Positions 8,022-16,643 of a DNA stretch of 36,031 nucleotides are shown piece after piece. How positions within the stretch are numbered: the first letter of the stretch is position 1; each line of letters opens with the position of its first letter. The translations under genes and the position numbers were made by a program. Source of the stretch: Miniimonas arenae (lineage in GTDB: Bacteria; Actinomycetota; Actinomycetes; Actinomycetales; Beutenbergiaceae); the NCBI RefSeq assembly GCF_006351005.1, contig NZ_VENP01000034.1:1-36031 (forward strand), written 5' to 3'. Under the pieces are notes generated by a model, which was not told where the DNA came from, did no database searches, and saw only the letters and a list, made by a program, of their open reading frames with translations.

Positions 8022-10004
8022 TCACAGGTAGGTGCGCTGCGCGGCGCGGGCTGCGGTGTACTCCGCCCGGGCGCGCTGCGTGCTGGGCAGGGTGGAGGTC
8101 TCGGCGACCGGCACGTCCCACCAGGCCGAGCCCGGCGGGTTGGGGCCGTACAGGTCGGTGACGGCGTGGACGATCGTCGTCTCGTCGGCAGCGGCCGCCT
8201 CGAGGTACGCCGCGCGGAGCTCCTCGGGCGTGGTCACCCGGATCACCCGGACGCCGAACGACGCGGCGTTGGCGGCGAGGTCGACCGGGGTGGGCGCGCC
8301 GTCGAGCGCCCGCGTCCCGGCGTTCCGGGTGCGGAAGCGCGTGCCGAACCGCTGCGAGCCGCGCGACTCGCTCAGCGCGCCGATCGAGGCGTACCCGCCG
8401 TTGTCCAGCAGCACGAGCACGACGGCGAGCCCCTCCGACACGATCGTCGCGATCTCCTGCGGCGCCATCTGGTACGTGCCGTCGCCGACGATCGCGACGA
8501 CGGTCGCGTCCGGCCGCGCGAGCTTGACGCCGAGCGCCGCGGGGATCTCGTACCCCATGCAGGAGTAGCCGTACTCGAGGTGGTACTGCTCGGGGCTGCT
8601 CGCGCGCCACAGGCACTGCAGGTCCCCGGGCATCGAGCCGGCCGCGTTGATGAGCACGTCCGTGGGGCGCATGAGCTCGTTGAGCACGCCGAACACCTGA
8701 GTCTGCGCCATCGCGGTGCGCTCCCGGCGGGGCGCGCCGGTCTCGTCGACAGCGTCGTCGCCGCCCTCGCCCTGGCCCGCCTCCTCGAACGTCCCGTCGT
8801 AGCAGGCGTCCGTCACGCCCTGCCACGCCGCGACGCGCTCGGCGATCTCGTCGCCGTAGCCGTCCTCCGGGCGGTACCCGGCCAGCGCGTCGGCCAGCGC
8901 GGTGAGCCCGGTCCGGGCGTCCGTGACCACCATGTCGGCGGCGTGCTTCGCGGCGTCGAACGCCGCGACGTTGAGGTTGACGAAGCGGACGTCCTCGTGC
9001 GCGAAGACGGTGTGGCTCGCCGTCGTGAAGTCCGTCCAGCGGGTGCCCACGCCGATCACGACGTCGGCGCTCGCCGCGAGCGCGTTCGCCGCGTCGTTCC
9101 CGGTCGCACCCACCCCGCCGACGGCGAGCGGGTGGTCCCAGGGAAGAGCACCCTTGCCGGCCTGCGTGTCCGCGACGGGGATGCCGGTCGCCTCGGCGAA
9201 GGCGCGCAGCGCGTCGCTCGCCTGCGAGTACACGACGCCGCCGCCCGCCACGAGCAGGGGACGCCGGGCCGAGCGGATGGTCGCGACGGCGCGCGCCAGG
9301 GCCGCGGGCTCGGGCACCGGCCGCGCGACGTGCCACGTGCGGTCGCGGAAGAACTCGCGCGGCCAGTCGTAGGCCTCGGCCTGCACGTCCTGCGGCAGCG
9401 CGAGCGTCACGGCGCCGGTCTCCGCGGGGTCGGTGAGCACCCGCATCGCCTGCGGCGCGGACGCGAGGAGCATCTCGGGGCGCCAGATCCGGTCGAAGTA
9501 GCGCGAGACGGGGCGGAACGCGTCGTTGACGGTGACGTCCGGCCCGAGCGGGTGCTCGAGCTGCTGGAGCACGGGGTCGGGCAGCCGGGTCGCGAAGACG
9601 TCCGAGGGCAGCAGCAGCACGGGGATGCGGTCGATCGTCGCGAGCGCCGCGCCCGTGACCATGTTGGTCGAGCCCGGGCCGATCGACGCCGTGCACGCGA
9701 ACGTCTGCAGCCGGTTGGTCGTGCGCGCGTACGCGACGGCAGCGTGCACCATGCCCTGCTCGTTGCGCGCCATCAGGTAGGGCAGCTCGTCCGGCCCGTG
9801 CTCCTCGCCGGCGTACCCGGCCTTGACGGCCTCGACGTGCGCTTGGAGCAGGCCCTGCCCGAGACCGGCGACGTTGCCGTGGCCGAAGATCCCGAAGACG
9901 CCGGCGAAGAGGCGGCGGCGCTCGCCGTCGCGCTCGGTCCACTGGTGCGCGAGGAAGCGCACGAGCGCCTGGCCCGTGGTGAGGCGGACGGTGGCGCTGG
10001 TCAT
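8022..10004 (-). CDS. iolD: 3D-(3,5/4)-trihydroxycyclohexane-1,2-dione hydrolase
   Basis: A 660-residue thiamine-diphosphate enzyme that opens the inositol-derived ring to 5-deoxy-glucuronate. Glu82 in ARNEQGMVHAA is the cofactor-activating glutamate, and the ThDP/Mg signature runs from GDG (about 507-509) to DNGGY (about 534-538). A middle FAD/NAD-like domain is intact. A short acidic, Gly-rich insert (GQGEGGDDAVDE) precedes the C-terminal domain and looks like a species-specific linker. The start at 10004 overlaps the iolB stop (ATGA), so translation is probably coupled. Confidence 0.93.
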   Translation of the reverse strand: MTSATVRLTTGQALVRFLAHQWTERDGERRRLFAGVFGIFGHGNVAGLGQGLLQAHVEAVKAGYAGEEHGPDELPYLMARNEQGMVHAAVAYARTTNRLQTFACTASIGPGSTNMVTGAALATIDRIPVLLLPSDVFATRLPDPVLQQLEHPLGPDVTVNDAFRPVSRYFDRIWRPEMLLASAPQAMRVLTDPAETGAVTLALPQDVQAEAYDWPREFFRDRTWHVARPVPEPAALARAVATIRSARRPLLVAGGGVVYSQASDALRAFAEATGIPVADTQAGKGALPWDHPLAVGGVGATGNDAANALAASADVVIGVGTRWTDFTTASHTVFAHEDVRFVNLNVAAFDAAKHAADMVVTDARTGLTALADALAGYRPEDGYGDEIAERVAAWQGVTDACYDGTFEEAGQGEGGDDAVDETGAPRRERTAMAQTQVFGVLNELMRPTDVLINAAGSMPGDLQCLWRASSPEQYHLEYGYSCMGYEIPAALGVKLARPDATVVAIVGDGTYQMAPQEIATIVSEGLAVVLVLLDNGGYASIGALSESRGSQRFGTRFRTRNAGTRALDGAPTPVDLAANAASFGVRVIRVTTPEELRAAYLEAAAADETTIVHAVTDLYGPNPPGSAWWDVPVAETSTLPSTQRARAEYTAARAAQRTYL

Positions 10005-10993
10005 CTCGACTCCTTGACATCGGACGTGGGCTGGTGGGTGAGCCGCGGGTCGACCGGCTGGTCCGGCCACGTCGCGCGCACCCAGGCGAGCGCGGGGTCG
10101 TCGGTCGAGAGCCAGCGGCCGTCCGTGGCCGGGCCGGCCATGACGTTGAGGTAGTACAGGTCGAAGCCCGGCGGCGCGGTGCACGGGCCGTGGAAGCCGT
10201 GCGGCACGAGCGCGGTGTCGCCGGTGCGGACCTCGGCGAGCACGTCGATCGGGCGCTCGGGCGTCCCGTAGGTGCGGTGGTACCCGACGCCGGGCGTGCC
10301 GTCCGGACCGTCGGCGACCTCGAAGTAGTAGATCTCCTCGAGCTTGCGCTCGGCGGAGCCGTCGGCGTCGGAGTGCACGTCGTGCTTGTGCGGCGGGTAG
10401 GAGGACCAGTTCCCGCCCGGCGTGACGACCTCGCAGACGAGGAGGTGGTCGATCGCCACCTCGGTGTCGAGCGTGTAGTTCGTGACCCGACGGCTCGCGG
10501 CGCCCGCGCCGCGCAGGTCCACCCGCGCCGAGGCGGCCGGGAGGACCTGCAGCGGGAGCGCGCGGCTCGCGCGCGCCGTCGCGAGGGCGACCCGCACTGT
10601 TCTCGGCTCAGCCGGCGGCTCCTGGGTCGACTCGTGCTGCACTGACGCCCCCGGCGCCGCCGTCACCGTCACGACGGCCCCGAGCGGCAGGTACGCGACG
10701 TCCGTCGGCCCGGCGAACACCGACGCGCGGCCCGTCAGCGTGACGGTTCGGCTGCTGGTCCGGTCCACCTCCGCGGCGCTCGGGTCGGGGAGCTCGACGG
10801 CGAGCACCACCCCGCCGCGCAGCGGCACCACGAGCGCCTCGTCCCGATCCAGGGCCCACGTGACGCTCGGGGCGTCGGGGCCGAGCTCGACCACGCGCAG
10901 CCCGCTCCACGCCCAGCCCGCGGACTCGGGCGTGACGTCCACGACCTGCGGCCCGTCGCCGGCCCGCCGGACGTACCGGTCGGTGTCGTTCAT
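10001..10993 (-). CDS. iolB: 5-deoxy-glucuronate isomerase
   Basis: A 330-residue bicupin that isomerises 5-deoxy-glucuronate to 2-deoxy-5-keto-gluconate. The C-terminal cupin is well kept: CEVVTPGGNWSSYPPHKHD, with the metal-binding His pair near 202-204, and LEEIYYFE, with a likely Glu ligand about 15 residues later, then GFHGPCTAPPGFDLYYLNVM. The start codon follows GAGGTGAGG, a good ribosome binding site. It lies 71 bp after the aldolase gene and its stop overlaps iolD. Confidence 0.93.
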   Translation of the reverse strand: MNDTDRYVRRAGDGPQVVDVTPESAGWAWSGLRVVELGPDAPSVTWALDRDEALVVPLRGGVVLAVELPDPSAAEVDRTSSRTVTLTGRASVFAGPTDVAYLPLGAVVTVTAAPGASVQHESTQEPPAEPRTVRVALATARASRALPLQVLPAASARVDLRGAGAASRRVTNYTLDTEVAIDHLLVCEVVTPGGNWSSYPPHKHDVHSDADGSAERKLEEIYYFEVADGPDGTPGVGYHRTYGTPERPIDVLAEVRTGDTALVPHGFHGPCTAPPGFDLYYLNVMAGPATDGRWLSTDDPALAWVRATWPDQPVDPRLTHQPTSDVKESR

Positions 10994-11002
10994 CCTCACC
11001 TC

Positions 11003-11028
11003 GTCACTGATGGTGGTCACTGATGGTG
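11003..11028. repeat. two perfect 13-bp direct repeats upstream of iolB
   Basis: GTCACTGATGGTG occurs twice back to back in the 71-bp gap between the aldolase gene and iolB, just outside the iolB ribosome binding site. It may be a simple duplication; a regulatory role is not supported by anything else visible. Confidence 0.7.
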
Positions 11029-11064
11029 TTGCTGCTGGATCTGCCTGATGCCGCCGGTAGCTCG

Positions 11065-11952
11065 CTACAGCAGCGCGACGGTCGCGTCGACCGCGGCCGC
11101 CACGTCGCCGTCGGGCGGGTACAGCAGCGAGCGCCCGACGACGAGCCCGCGCACCCCGGGCAGCGCGAGCGCCGCCTGCCAGTCGGCCAGGGTGGCCTCC
11201 TGGTCCGCGCCGACCTCGCCGCCGAGGATGAGCGCGGGCAGCGTGGTCGCCGCCATCACGCGCTCCATCTCGGGCACGTAGGGCAGCTTGAGCCAGGTGT
11301 ACGCGGACGTGCTGCCGAGAGCCGACGCGATCGCGGTGGAGGTGCGCACGGCGTCGGTGCTGAGGTCGTTGCGCACCCGGCCGTCGACGCGGCGGGACAG
11401 GAACGGCTCGACCATCGCGATCCGCCGCTCGGCCGCGAGGGCGTCGACGGCGTCCGCGCACGCGTGCAGCGTGGCGAGGCTGCCCGGGTCGTCGAGGTCG
11501 AGCCGGAGCAGCATCTTGCCGCCGTCGAGGCCCGCCGCGAGGATGCCGGGCGCGTCGTAGCCCGTGAAGCGGTCGTCGAGCTCGAACGTCGCGCCGTGCA
11601 GGCCGCCGCGGTTCATCGAGCCGAGCACGAGCCGGCCGTCCAGGGCGCCAAGCGCGGCGAGGTCCTCGACGAGGTCGGCGGTGCCGAGGAACCCGTGCAC
11701 GCCGGGTCGGCCGAGCGCCACGACGATCCGGTCCAGCAGGTCGAGCCGGTCGGCCATCGCCATCGGGTCCCCGCCGGCGCCCAGGGCACCCCGGCCGGGG
11801 TGGTCGGCCGCGATGACGAGGAGCTTCTCGCCGTCGGGCACGCCCGCGAAGGGCCGGCGCTGGGTGAGCAGCGCGCGGAAGGCGCCCGGGTCGGCGAAGC
11901 GCAGGGCGGTGAGGTCGCGGGTGGACAGGTGCGTCCGGGGCGCGGCGGTCAT
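11065..11952 (-). CDS. Cgl0159-type (beta/alpha)8 aldolase of inositol catabolism
   Basis: A 295-residue TIM-barrel protein resembling the Cgl0159 family found in actinobacterial inositol clusters. Segments include KLLVIAADHPGRG at 43-55, GGKMLLRLDLDD at 144-155, and Lys222 in YTWLKLPYV, a candidate Schiff-base lysine. ILGGE (242-246) and VVGRSLLYP (271-279) look like the C-terminal phosphate-binding loops. By position it would replace IolJ and split 2-deoxy-5-keto-gluconate 6-phosphate into dihydroxyacetone phosphate and malonic semialdehyde; this function is inferred from family and context. Start and iolC stop overlap by ATGA. A VPDGE word at residues 38-42 carries one of the dispersed motif copies. 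Confidence 0.8.
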   Translation of the reverse strand: MTAAPRTHLSTRDLTALRFADPGAFRALLTQRRPFAGVPDGEKLLVIAADHPGRGALGAGGDPMAMADRLDLLDRIVVALGRPGVHGFLGTADLVEDLAALGALDGRLVLGSMNRGGLHGATFELDDRFTGYDAPGILAAGLDGGKMLLRLDLDDPGSLATLHACADAVDALAAERRIAMVEPFLSRRVDGRVRNDLSTDAVRTSTAIASALGSTSAYTWLKLPYVPEMERVMAATTLPALILGGEVGADQEATLADWQAALALPGVRGLVVGRSLLYPPDGDVAAAVDATVALL

Positions 11953-12917
11953 CGCAGCCCCGCCGGGACGCGGCCGAGCGCGAGGACCTCGCGCACCTCG
12001 GACTCGGTGGGCATCGCGGTCGAGCACGCCAGGCGGGACGCGACGATCGCGCCCGCGGCGCTCGCGAACCGCAGCGTCTCCTCGAGCGACCAGCCGGCCA
12101 GCAGCGCGTGGCAGAGCGAGCCGCCGAACGCGTCCCCGGCGCCGAGGCCGTTGACGACCTCGCACGGGGTGGCCTCGACCTCGACCCGCTCGTGCGCGGT
12201 CTTGCCGAGCACGCCGCGCGGCCCCTGCTTGATGATCGCGATCTCGACGCCGGCCGACAGCAGCGCGTCGGCCGCGCGGTCCGGATCGGTCTCGCCGACC
12301 GCGACCTCGCACTCCTCACGGTTCCCGACGGCGACGCTCGCCGTCGCGAGGACGCGTCCCACGCCGTCGTGCGCCGCAGCGGGGGAGTCCCAGAAGGTGG
12401 GCCGGTAGTCCAGGTCGAGCACCGTGCGACCGGGGTGCCCGGCGCGCTCGGCCATCGCGACCCGGTGCATCGTCGCGCTGGGCTCGCGGCTGAGCCCGCT
12501 CGCGCTCACCCAGAGCAGCGTGGCGCCGCGGACGGCGTCGAGATCGAGGTCGTCCGGGCCGATGCGCAGCTCGGGGGAGGGCTCGGCGCGGTAGAAGTAG
12601 AGCGGGAAGTCGTCCGGCGGGTGGATCTCGCAGAACGCCAGCGACGTGGCGACGTCCGGGAGGGCGAGGACGCCGCCGTCGTCCACGCCGAACTCGCGCA
12701 GCGCGCGGGCGACGTAGCGGCCGAACGGGTCCTGGCCGACTCCGGTCACCACGCCGGAGCGTCGGCCCAGCTTGCTTGCGGCGACCGCGACGTTCGTGGG
12801 GCTTCCGCCGAGGAACTTGCCGAAGGTCGTGACGTCCTCGAGGCCGACGCCGATCTCGAGGGGGTAGATGTCGACACTGCTGCGTCCGATCGTCAGCACG
12901 TCGAGGTCCGCCTGCAT
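11949..12917 (-). CDS. iolC: 5-dehydro-2-deoxygluconokinase
   Basis: A 322-residue PfkB-family kinase that phosphorylates 2-deoxy-5-keto-gluconate. The N-terminal substrate part shows LTIGRSSVDIYPLE and FLGGSPTNVAVAASKLG, and the ATP/anion-hole signature GAGDAF is at 259-264, with Asp262 as catalytic base. The ATG at 12917 is chosen because the first beta strand starts at residue 6; an in-frame upstream start at 12974 would run into the promoter and the operator repeat. It is the first gene of the inositol operon. Confidence 0.92.
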   Translation of the reverse strand: MQADLDVLTIGRSSVDIYPLEIGVGLEDVTTFGKFLGGSPTNVAVAASKLGRRSGVVTGVGQDPFGRYVARALREFGVDDGGVLALPDVATSLAFCEIHPPDDFPLYFYRAEPSPELRIGPDDLDLDAVRGATLLWVSASGLSREPSATMHRVAMAERAGHPGRTVLDLDYRPTFWDSPAAAHDGVGRVLATASVAVGNREECEVAVGETDPDRAADALLSAGVEIAIIKQGPRGVLGKTAHERVEVEATPCEVVNGLGAGDAFGGSLCHALLAGWSLEETLRFASAAGAIVASRLACSTAMPTESEVREVLALGRVPAGLR

Positions 12918-13099
12918 GGCACTCCTTCGTCCAGGCTCCTGGGCGCGCGCCGGTTCTGCGCGCCTGCACAGCATATGTCAGGACATCCATGCAAGGGAAG
13001 CGGTATCGTAATGATTCCCCGGATTTGTCAGGACGTGTGTTCAACCTGAGGTCCGATTGCTCTACGCTGACCCCACACCGACGACCGACGGAGGTTGCC
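12918..13099. promoter_or_regulatory. divergent iol promoter region with two GntR-type operator candidates
   Basis: This 182-bp gap separates iolC from the regulator gene. Two similar inverted repeats, ATGTCAGGACAT at 12975-12986 and TTGTCAGGACGT at 13025-13036, share the core TGTCAGGAC and are 50 bp apart, about five helical turns. The symmetric TGTC-NN-GACA form suits a dimeric GntR-family repressor. The first copy lies where an iolC promoter is expected; the second lies upstream of a TACGCT -10-like box (13062-13067) for the regulator. Binding by the adjacent GntR protein is inferred. Confidence 0.65.
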
Positions 13100-13837
13100 G
13101 TGGCCGACCCTTTGCGCATCGATCTCGACCGATCGAGTCCGGTGCCGCTCTACCACCAGGTGGCGACGGCCATCGAGGCGCACATCGAGGACGGCACGCT
13201 GCGCCCCGGGGCCTTCCTGGAGAACGAGATCGCGCTCGCCGCCCGGCTCGGGATCTCCCGCCCCACGGCGCGCCAGGCGCTGCAGGAGCTCGTGGACCAG
13301 GGCCGGCTCATCCGCAAGCGCGGGGTGGGCACGCAGGTCGCGCCCGACCGGATCCGCCGCCTCGTCGAGCTCACCTCGCTCCAGTCCGACCTGCAGCGCG
13401 CCGGTCGCGCACCGAGCACCGAGGTGCTCGGGTGGGAGCAGGTCGACGCGGACGCCGAGGTCGCCGGGCTGCTCGACGTGCCCGTGCACACGCCCGTCGT
13501 GTGGGTGCACCGGCTGCGCAGCGCGGACGGCGAACCCCTCGCATTGATGGCGAACGTGCTCCGCGCGGACATCGCGCCGTCGGCCGAGGAGCTCTCGACG
13601 TCGGGGCTCTACGACGCGCTGCGGCTGCGCGGGATCCAGGCCAAGGTCGCGCGGCAGCGGATCGGTGCGCGGGCCGCCACCACGGCGGAGTCGCGCTCCC
13701 TGCACGAGCCCGCCAAGGCCGCGCTCCTCACGATGGAACGCACCGCCTACGACGAGTCCGGCGCCGTCATCGAGTTCGGCCGGCACGTCTACCGGGCCTC
13801 GCGCTACACGTTCGACACGACGCTGTTCAGCCACTGA
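13100..13837 (+). CDS. GntR/HutC-type transcriptional regulator of inositol catabolism
   Basis: A 245-residue regulator with a winged helix-turn-helix at about residues 14-80 (ENEIALAARLGISRPTARQA, then RGVGTQV for the wing) and a UTRA ligand domain at about 95-240 (PVVWVHRLRSADGEPLALM, ALLTMERTAYDESG). The GTG at 13100 is chosen because GGAGG lies 6 bases upstream and the protein then starts just before the DNA-binding domain. Its divergent position and the paired operators make it the likely IolR-like repressor, with an inositol intermediate as probable inducer. Its last codons overlap the end of the convergent permease gene by 11 bp. Confidence 0.85.
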   Translation: MADPLRIDLDRSSPVPLYHQVATAIEAHIEDGTLRPGAFLENEIALAARLGISRPTARQALQELVDQGRLIRKRGVGTQVAPDRIRRLVELTSLQSDLQRAGRAPSTEVLGWEQVDADAEVAGLLDVPVHTPVVWVHRLRSADGEPLALMANVLRADIAPSAEELSTSGLYDALRLRGIQAKVARQRIGARAATTAESRSLHEPAKAALLTMERTAYDESGAVIEFGRHVYRASRYTFDTTLFSH

Positions 13838-15134
13838 CCTCGCGCGTGCCCGACGGCGAAGGCTCGCCCTGCGCGGTCGGCTCGCCCGCGGTCGCCGCGC
13901 CCTCGCGGGCCGCGTCCTTCGTGGGCTCGCCCTGCGAGACCGCACCCGACGGCGCGAGCGGGTGCTCGCCGTCGTGCGCCTCGCTCGTGGTGCCCGACGG
14001 CGAGGGCTCGCCCGCGGCGTTCTTCGCGCCGCCCACCCAGCCGCCCGCCTCGACGGCGTCGCGATCGCCCGTGAGCCACCGCAGCCAGCGCGCGCCGGGG
14101 TCGCCCTCGAGGACGACGGCGCGGACGAGGAGCGTGAGCGGGATCGACAGGATCGCGCCGAGCGGGCCGATCACGAACGACCAGAAGATGACCGACATGA
14201 AGCTGAGCGTCAGGCTCAGGTTCACCGCGTCGGAGACGAACTTCGGCTGCACGAGGACCTGCAGCACCACGTTCACGACGCAGTAGATGGCCACGACGGC
14301 GAGGGCCAGCGGCCACCCGCCGATGACGAGCGCGAGCAGCGCGGGTGGGACGAGCCCGAGCACGAACCCGATGTTCGGCACGAAGTTGGTGACGAACGCG
14401 AGGATCGCCCAGACCATCGCCGCGGGCACGTCGAGCAGCCACAGCGCGATGCCGTCGAGGATCGCGACGACCGCACCGAACGAGGCGTTGACCACGTAGT
14501 AGCGCCGCACGTTCGTGGTGTAGGCGCCGAACCGGGCGAGCGGGCGGCGGGCGCCGGGGCCGTAGGTGTGCTCGGCGTGGGAGTACCGCGCGGCGTCGGC
14601 CGCCATGAAGATGACGTAGGCGAGCACGAAGAAGAACGACGTGAGCACGGACAGCGCGGTGCCGCCGAGCGACTGCGCGAGTCCGGCGATCCGGCCCGGA
14701 TCGAGGAACGAGGCAATCGCGTCCGACGCCGGCTCGTCCAGACCCACCTGGACGAGCCAGTCCTGCAGACTCTGGGCCGTGCCGACCAGCTCGTCGCCGA
14801 ACTCGGGCAGCAGGTCCACGAACCGCGCGCCCGCGAAGACGAGCATGAGCGCGAGCGCCGCGAGCACGAGGTAGGCGGTGACGATGACGGCGGTCGTGGC
14901 GAGCCAGCTCGGCCAGCCTCGGCGCTCGAGCGGGTGGCGCACCGGGTGGCAGATGATCGCCACGACGGCGCCGAGGGCGAGGGGACCGATCACCTCGCGG
15001 GCCGCGGACATGCCGGCGAAGACGATGATCGCGGCGGCGGTGCCGAGCAGGACGGTCATCGTGGGGGAGAGCGGCGAGCGTGCGACCCGTCCCGTCTCGG
15101 GGGCGGCGGAGCGGTCGGGCGCAGGGCTCGTCAC
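13827..15134 (-). CDS. AI-2E family transporter
   Basis: A 435-residue integral membrane protein with about eight hydrophobic segments and the family features RYYVVNASFGAVVAILDG, AILAFVTNFVPNIGFVLG and the C-terminal FVIGPLGAILSIPLTLLV. The family contains AI-2 exporters and Na+/H+ antiporter-like members; the substrate here is unknown. The GTG at 15134 gives a short cytoplasmic N-terminus; a later Met at 15062 is the alternative. The last 65 residues or so are a low-complexity tail with repeated GEPSPSGT, produced by the dispersed GTGCCCGACGGCGA word read in the opposite strand (13846-13859, 13990-14003). The 3' end overlaps the convergent GntR gene by 11 bp. Confidence 0.85.
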   Translation of the reverse strand: MTSPAPDRSAAPETGRVARSPLSPTMTVLLGTAAAIIVFAGMSAAREVIGPLALGAVVAIICHPVRHPLERRGWPSWLATTAVIVTAYLVLAALALMLVFAGARFVDLLPEFGDELVGTAQSLQDWLVQVGLDEPASDAIASFLDPGRIAGLAQSLGGTALSVLTSFFFVLAYVIFMAADAARYSHAEHTYGPGARRPLARFGAYTTNVRRYYVVNASFGAVVAILDGIALWLLDVPAAMVWAILAFVTNFVPNIGFVLGLVPPALLALVIGGWPLALAVVAIYCVVNVVLQVLVQPKFVSDAVNLSLTLSFMSVIFWSFVIGPLGAILSIPLTLLVRAVVLEGDPGARWLRWLTGDRDAVEAGGWVGGAKNAAGEPSPSGTTSEAHDGEHPLAPSGAVSQGEPTKDAAREGAATAGEPTAQGEPSPSGTREVSG

Positions 15135-15175
15135 AGCGTCACAGTAGCGAGACGCACTCGGCACCCGGCACCGGT

Positions 15176-15181
15176 TACCGT
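15176..15181 (+). promoter_or_regulatory. -10 box TACCGT, leaderless-type start
   Basis: TACCGT ends 6 nt before the GTG of the PIG-V-like gene and there is no clear ribosome binding site, so transcription probably starts at or next to the start codon. Confidence 0.5.
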
Positions 15182-15187
15182 GTGCCC

Positions 15188-16483
15188 GTGACGGCCGAGA
15201 CGGCAGCGGCACCCGCGCCGACGACAGCACCGCCTCGCCCCACCTGGCTCCGCGTCCCGGTCTGGGCGTGGCGCGTGCTCGCGGTCTACGCCGCGAGCCG
15301 GGTGCTCGCGACCACCGCGCTGCTCATCGCCCGGAACTTCCAGGGCGAGGCGATCGAGAGCTGGTTCGGCGGGCACCCCCGGCCGCCCTACGGGGTGTTC
15401 GTCTCACGGTGGTGGGACGGCTGGTGGTACGAGCAGATCTGGGCGCACGGCTACCCCTCGACGCTGCCGATCTCGGACGGCTCGCTCGCGCTCCCGGCGG
15501 GCGTCGTCGACCTGAACGAGTGGGCGTTCTTCCCGCTCTACCCGATGCTCGTCAAGGCCGTCACCGCGGTCACCGGCGGGACGTGGGTCGTCGTCGCGCC
15601 GCTCGTGGCCCTCGTGCTCGGCGCGGCCGCGCTGCTGGTGGTGCACCGGGTCGTCGAGGTGGCGGCGCCCCGGGCGGTCCAGGCGCGGCCGGGCCTGCCG
15701 CTGGCCACGGTGGCCGTCGTCGCGTTCTTTCCGCCCGCCGTCGTGTTCCAAACCGCGTACACCGAGTCGCTCGCGCTGCTGCTCGTGGCGACCTCGCTGC
15801 TCCTGATCGTGCGGCGGCGCTACGCCTGGGCGATGCTCGCCGTCGGGCTGCTCGGCTTCAGCCGCGCCGTCGCGCTGCCGATGGCGGCCGTCGTGGCGGT
15901 GCACCTGCTGCTGCGCTGGCGCGCCTCGCGCGCGAGCGGGCCAGCGCGCGAGCCGTGGCCGCGCCGCGAGGCGGTGCTCGGCGTCGTGCTGCTCGGCGTC
16001 TCGGGGCTGTCCGGCGGGATCTGGCCGCTCATCGCCGGCTGGGTGACCGGTCGGCCCACCGCCTACCTCGACACCCAGGCCGCGTGGCGGCCGGCGCGCG
16101 GGCTCGGCCTGTTCGCGGGCTGGGTGCGGGTGGAGGACTTCTCCCCGCTCGGCGTGGCCATCACGGTGGCGTCGGTCGGGCTCGTCGTGGCGCTGCTCGT
16201 GCTGCCCGCGGGGCGGCGGCTGGGGCCGGAGCTGTGGACGTGGTCGGCGACGTACGTGGCTTACCTGGCCGCCGTCGGGGACCTGATCTCGAGCCAGATC
16301 CGGTTCCTGCTGCTCGCGTTCCCGCTCGCGGCGGCGCTCGTGGGGCTCGTCACCCGGCCGCGGTGGGCCGCGCGGACGTGGCTCGCGGTCCTGCTGGTGG
16401 GGCTCGCCGTCGCGCAGGTCGCGTGGGTGTGGACGGTGTGGATCCAGGTGATGCACGAGACGACGTTCCTGCGCGCGCCGTAG
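15188..16483 (+). CDS. PIG-V-like multi-spanning membrane protein, putative mannosyltransferase
   Basis: A 431-residue protein with ten or more hydrophobic segments. An early external loop contains SRWWDGWWYEQIWAHGYP, and NEWAFFPLYPMLVKAVTAV follows, the arrangement seen in PIG-V/GT-C glycosyltransferase-like proteins that use polyprenyl-phosphate sugars. FFPPAVVFQTAYTESLALLL and FSRAVALPMA also fit this family. A role in envelope glycan or lipoglycan assembly is inferred; the acceptor is unknown. The GTG at 15188 is chosen by its distance from the -10 box; a GTG two codons earlier is equally in frame. It is followed by tandem repeats and a structured element. Confidence 0.75.
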   Translation: MTAETAAAPAPTTAPPRPTWLRVPVWAWRVLAVYAASRVLATTALLIARNFQGEAIESWFGGHPRPPYGVFVSRWWDGWWYEQIWAHGYPSTLPISDGSLALPAGVVDLNEWAFFPLYPMLVKAVTAVTGGTWVVVAPLVALVLGAAALLVVHRVVEVAAPRAVQARPGLPLATVAVVAFFPPAVVFQTAYTESLALLLVATSLLLIVRRRYAWAMLAVGLLGFSRAVALPMAAVVAVHLLLRWRASRASGPAREPWPRREAVLGVVLLGVSGLSGGIWPLIAGWVTGRPTAYLDTQAAWRPARGLGLFAGWVRVEDFSPLGVAITVASVGLVVALLVLPAGRRLGPELWTWSATYVAYLAAVGDLISSQIRFLLLAFPLAAALVGLVTRPRWAARTWLAVLLVGLAVAQVAWVWTVWIQVMHETTFLRAP

Positions 16484-16491
16484 CGCGCGCG

Positions 16492-16607
16492 GCGTCGGCC
16501 TGGCTCCCGCCCGGCGTCGGCCCTGCGTCGGCCTGGCTCCCACCCGGCGTCGGCCCGGCGTCGGCCCGGCTCCCGCCCGGCGTCGGCCCTGCGTCGGCCC
16601 GGTCCGG
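16492..16607. repeat. 33-bp tandem repeat, about 3.5 copies
   Basis: Units begin with GCGTCGGCCYGGCTCCC at 16492, 16525 and 16558, with a partial one at 16591, and differ at only a few positions. The array starts 9 bp after the stop of the PIG-V-like gene and codes for nothing recognisable on either strand. Confidence 0.85.
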
Positions 16608-16643
16608 TCGCGCGCGCCGGCCACGGAGACGAGGGCCGTGCAC

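Noticed and set aside
12989-13100. Upstream ATG at 12989 as start of the GntR regulator
   Set aside because: It would place the first 37 codons over an operator copy and the promoter; the GTG at 13100 has GGAGG at the right distance.
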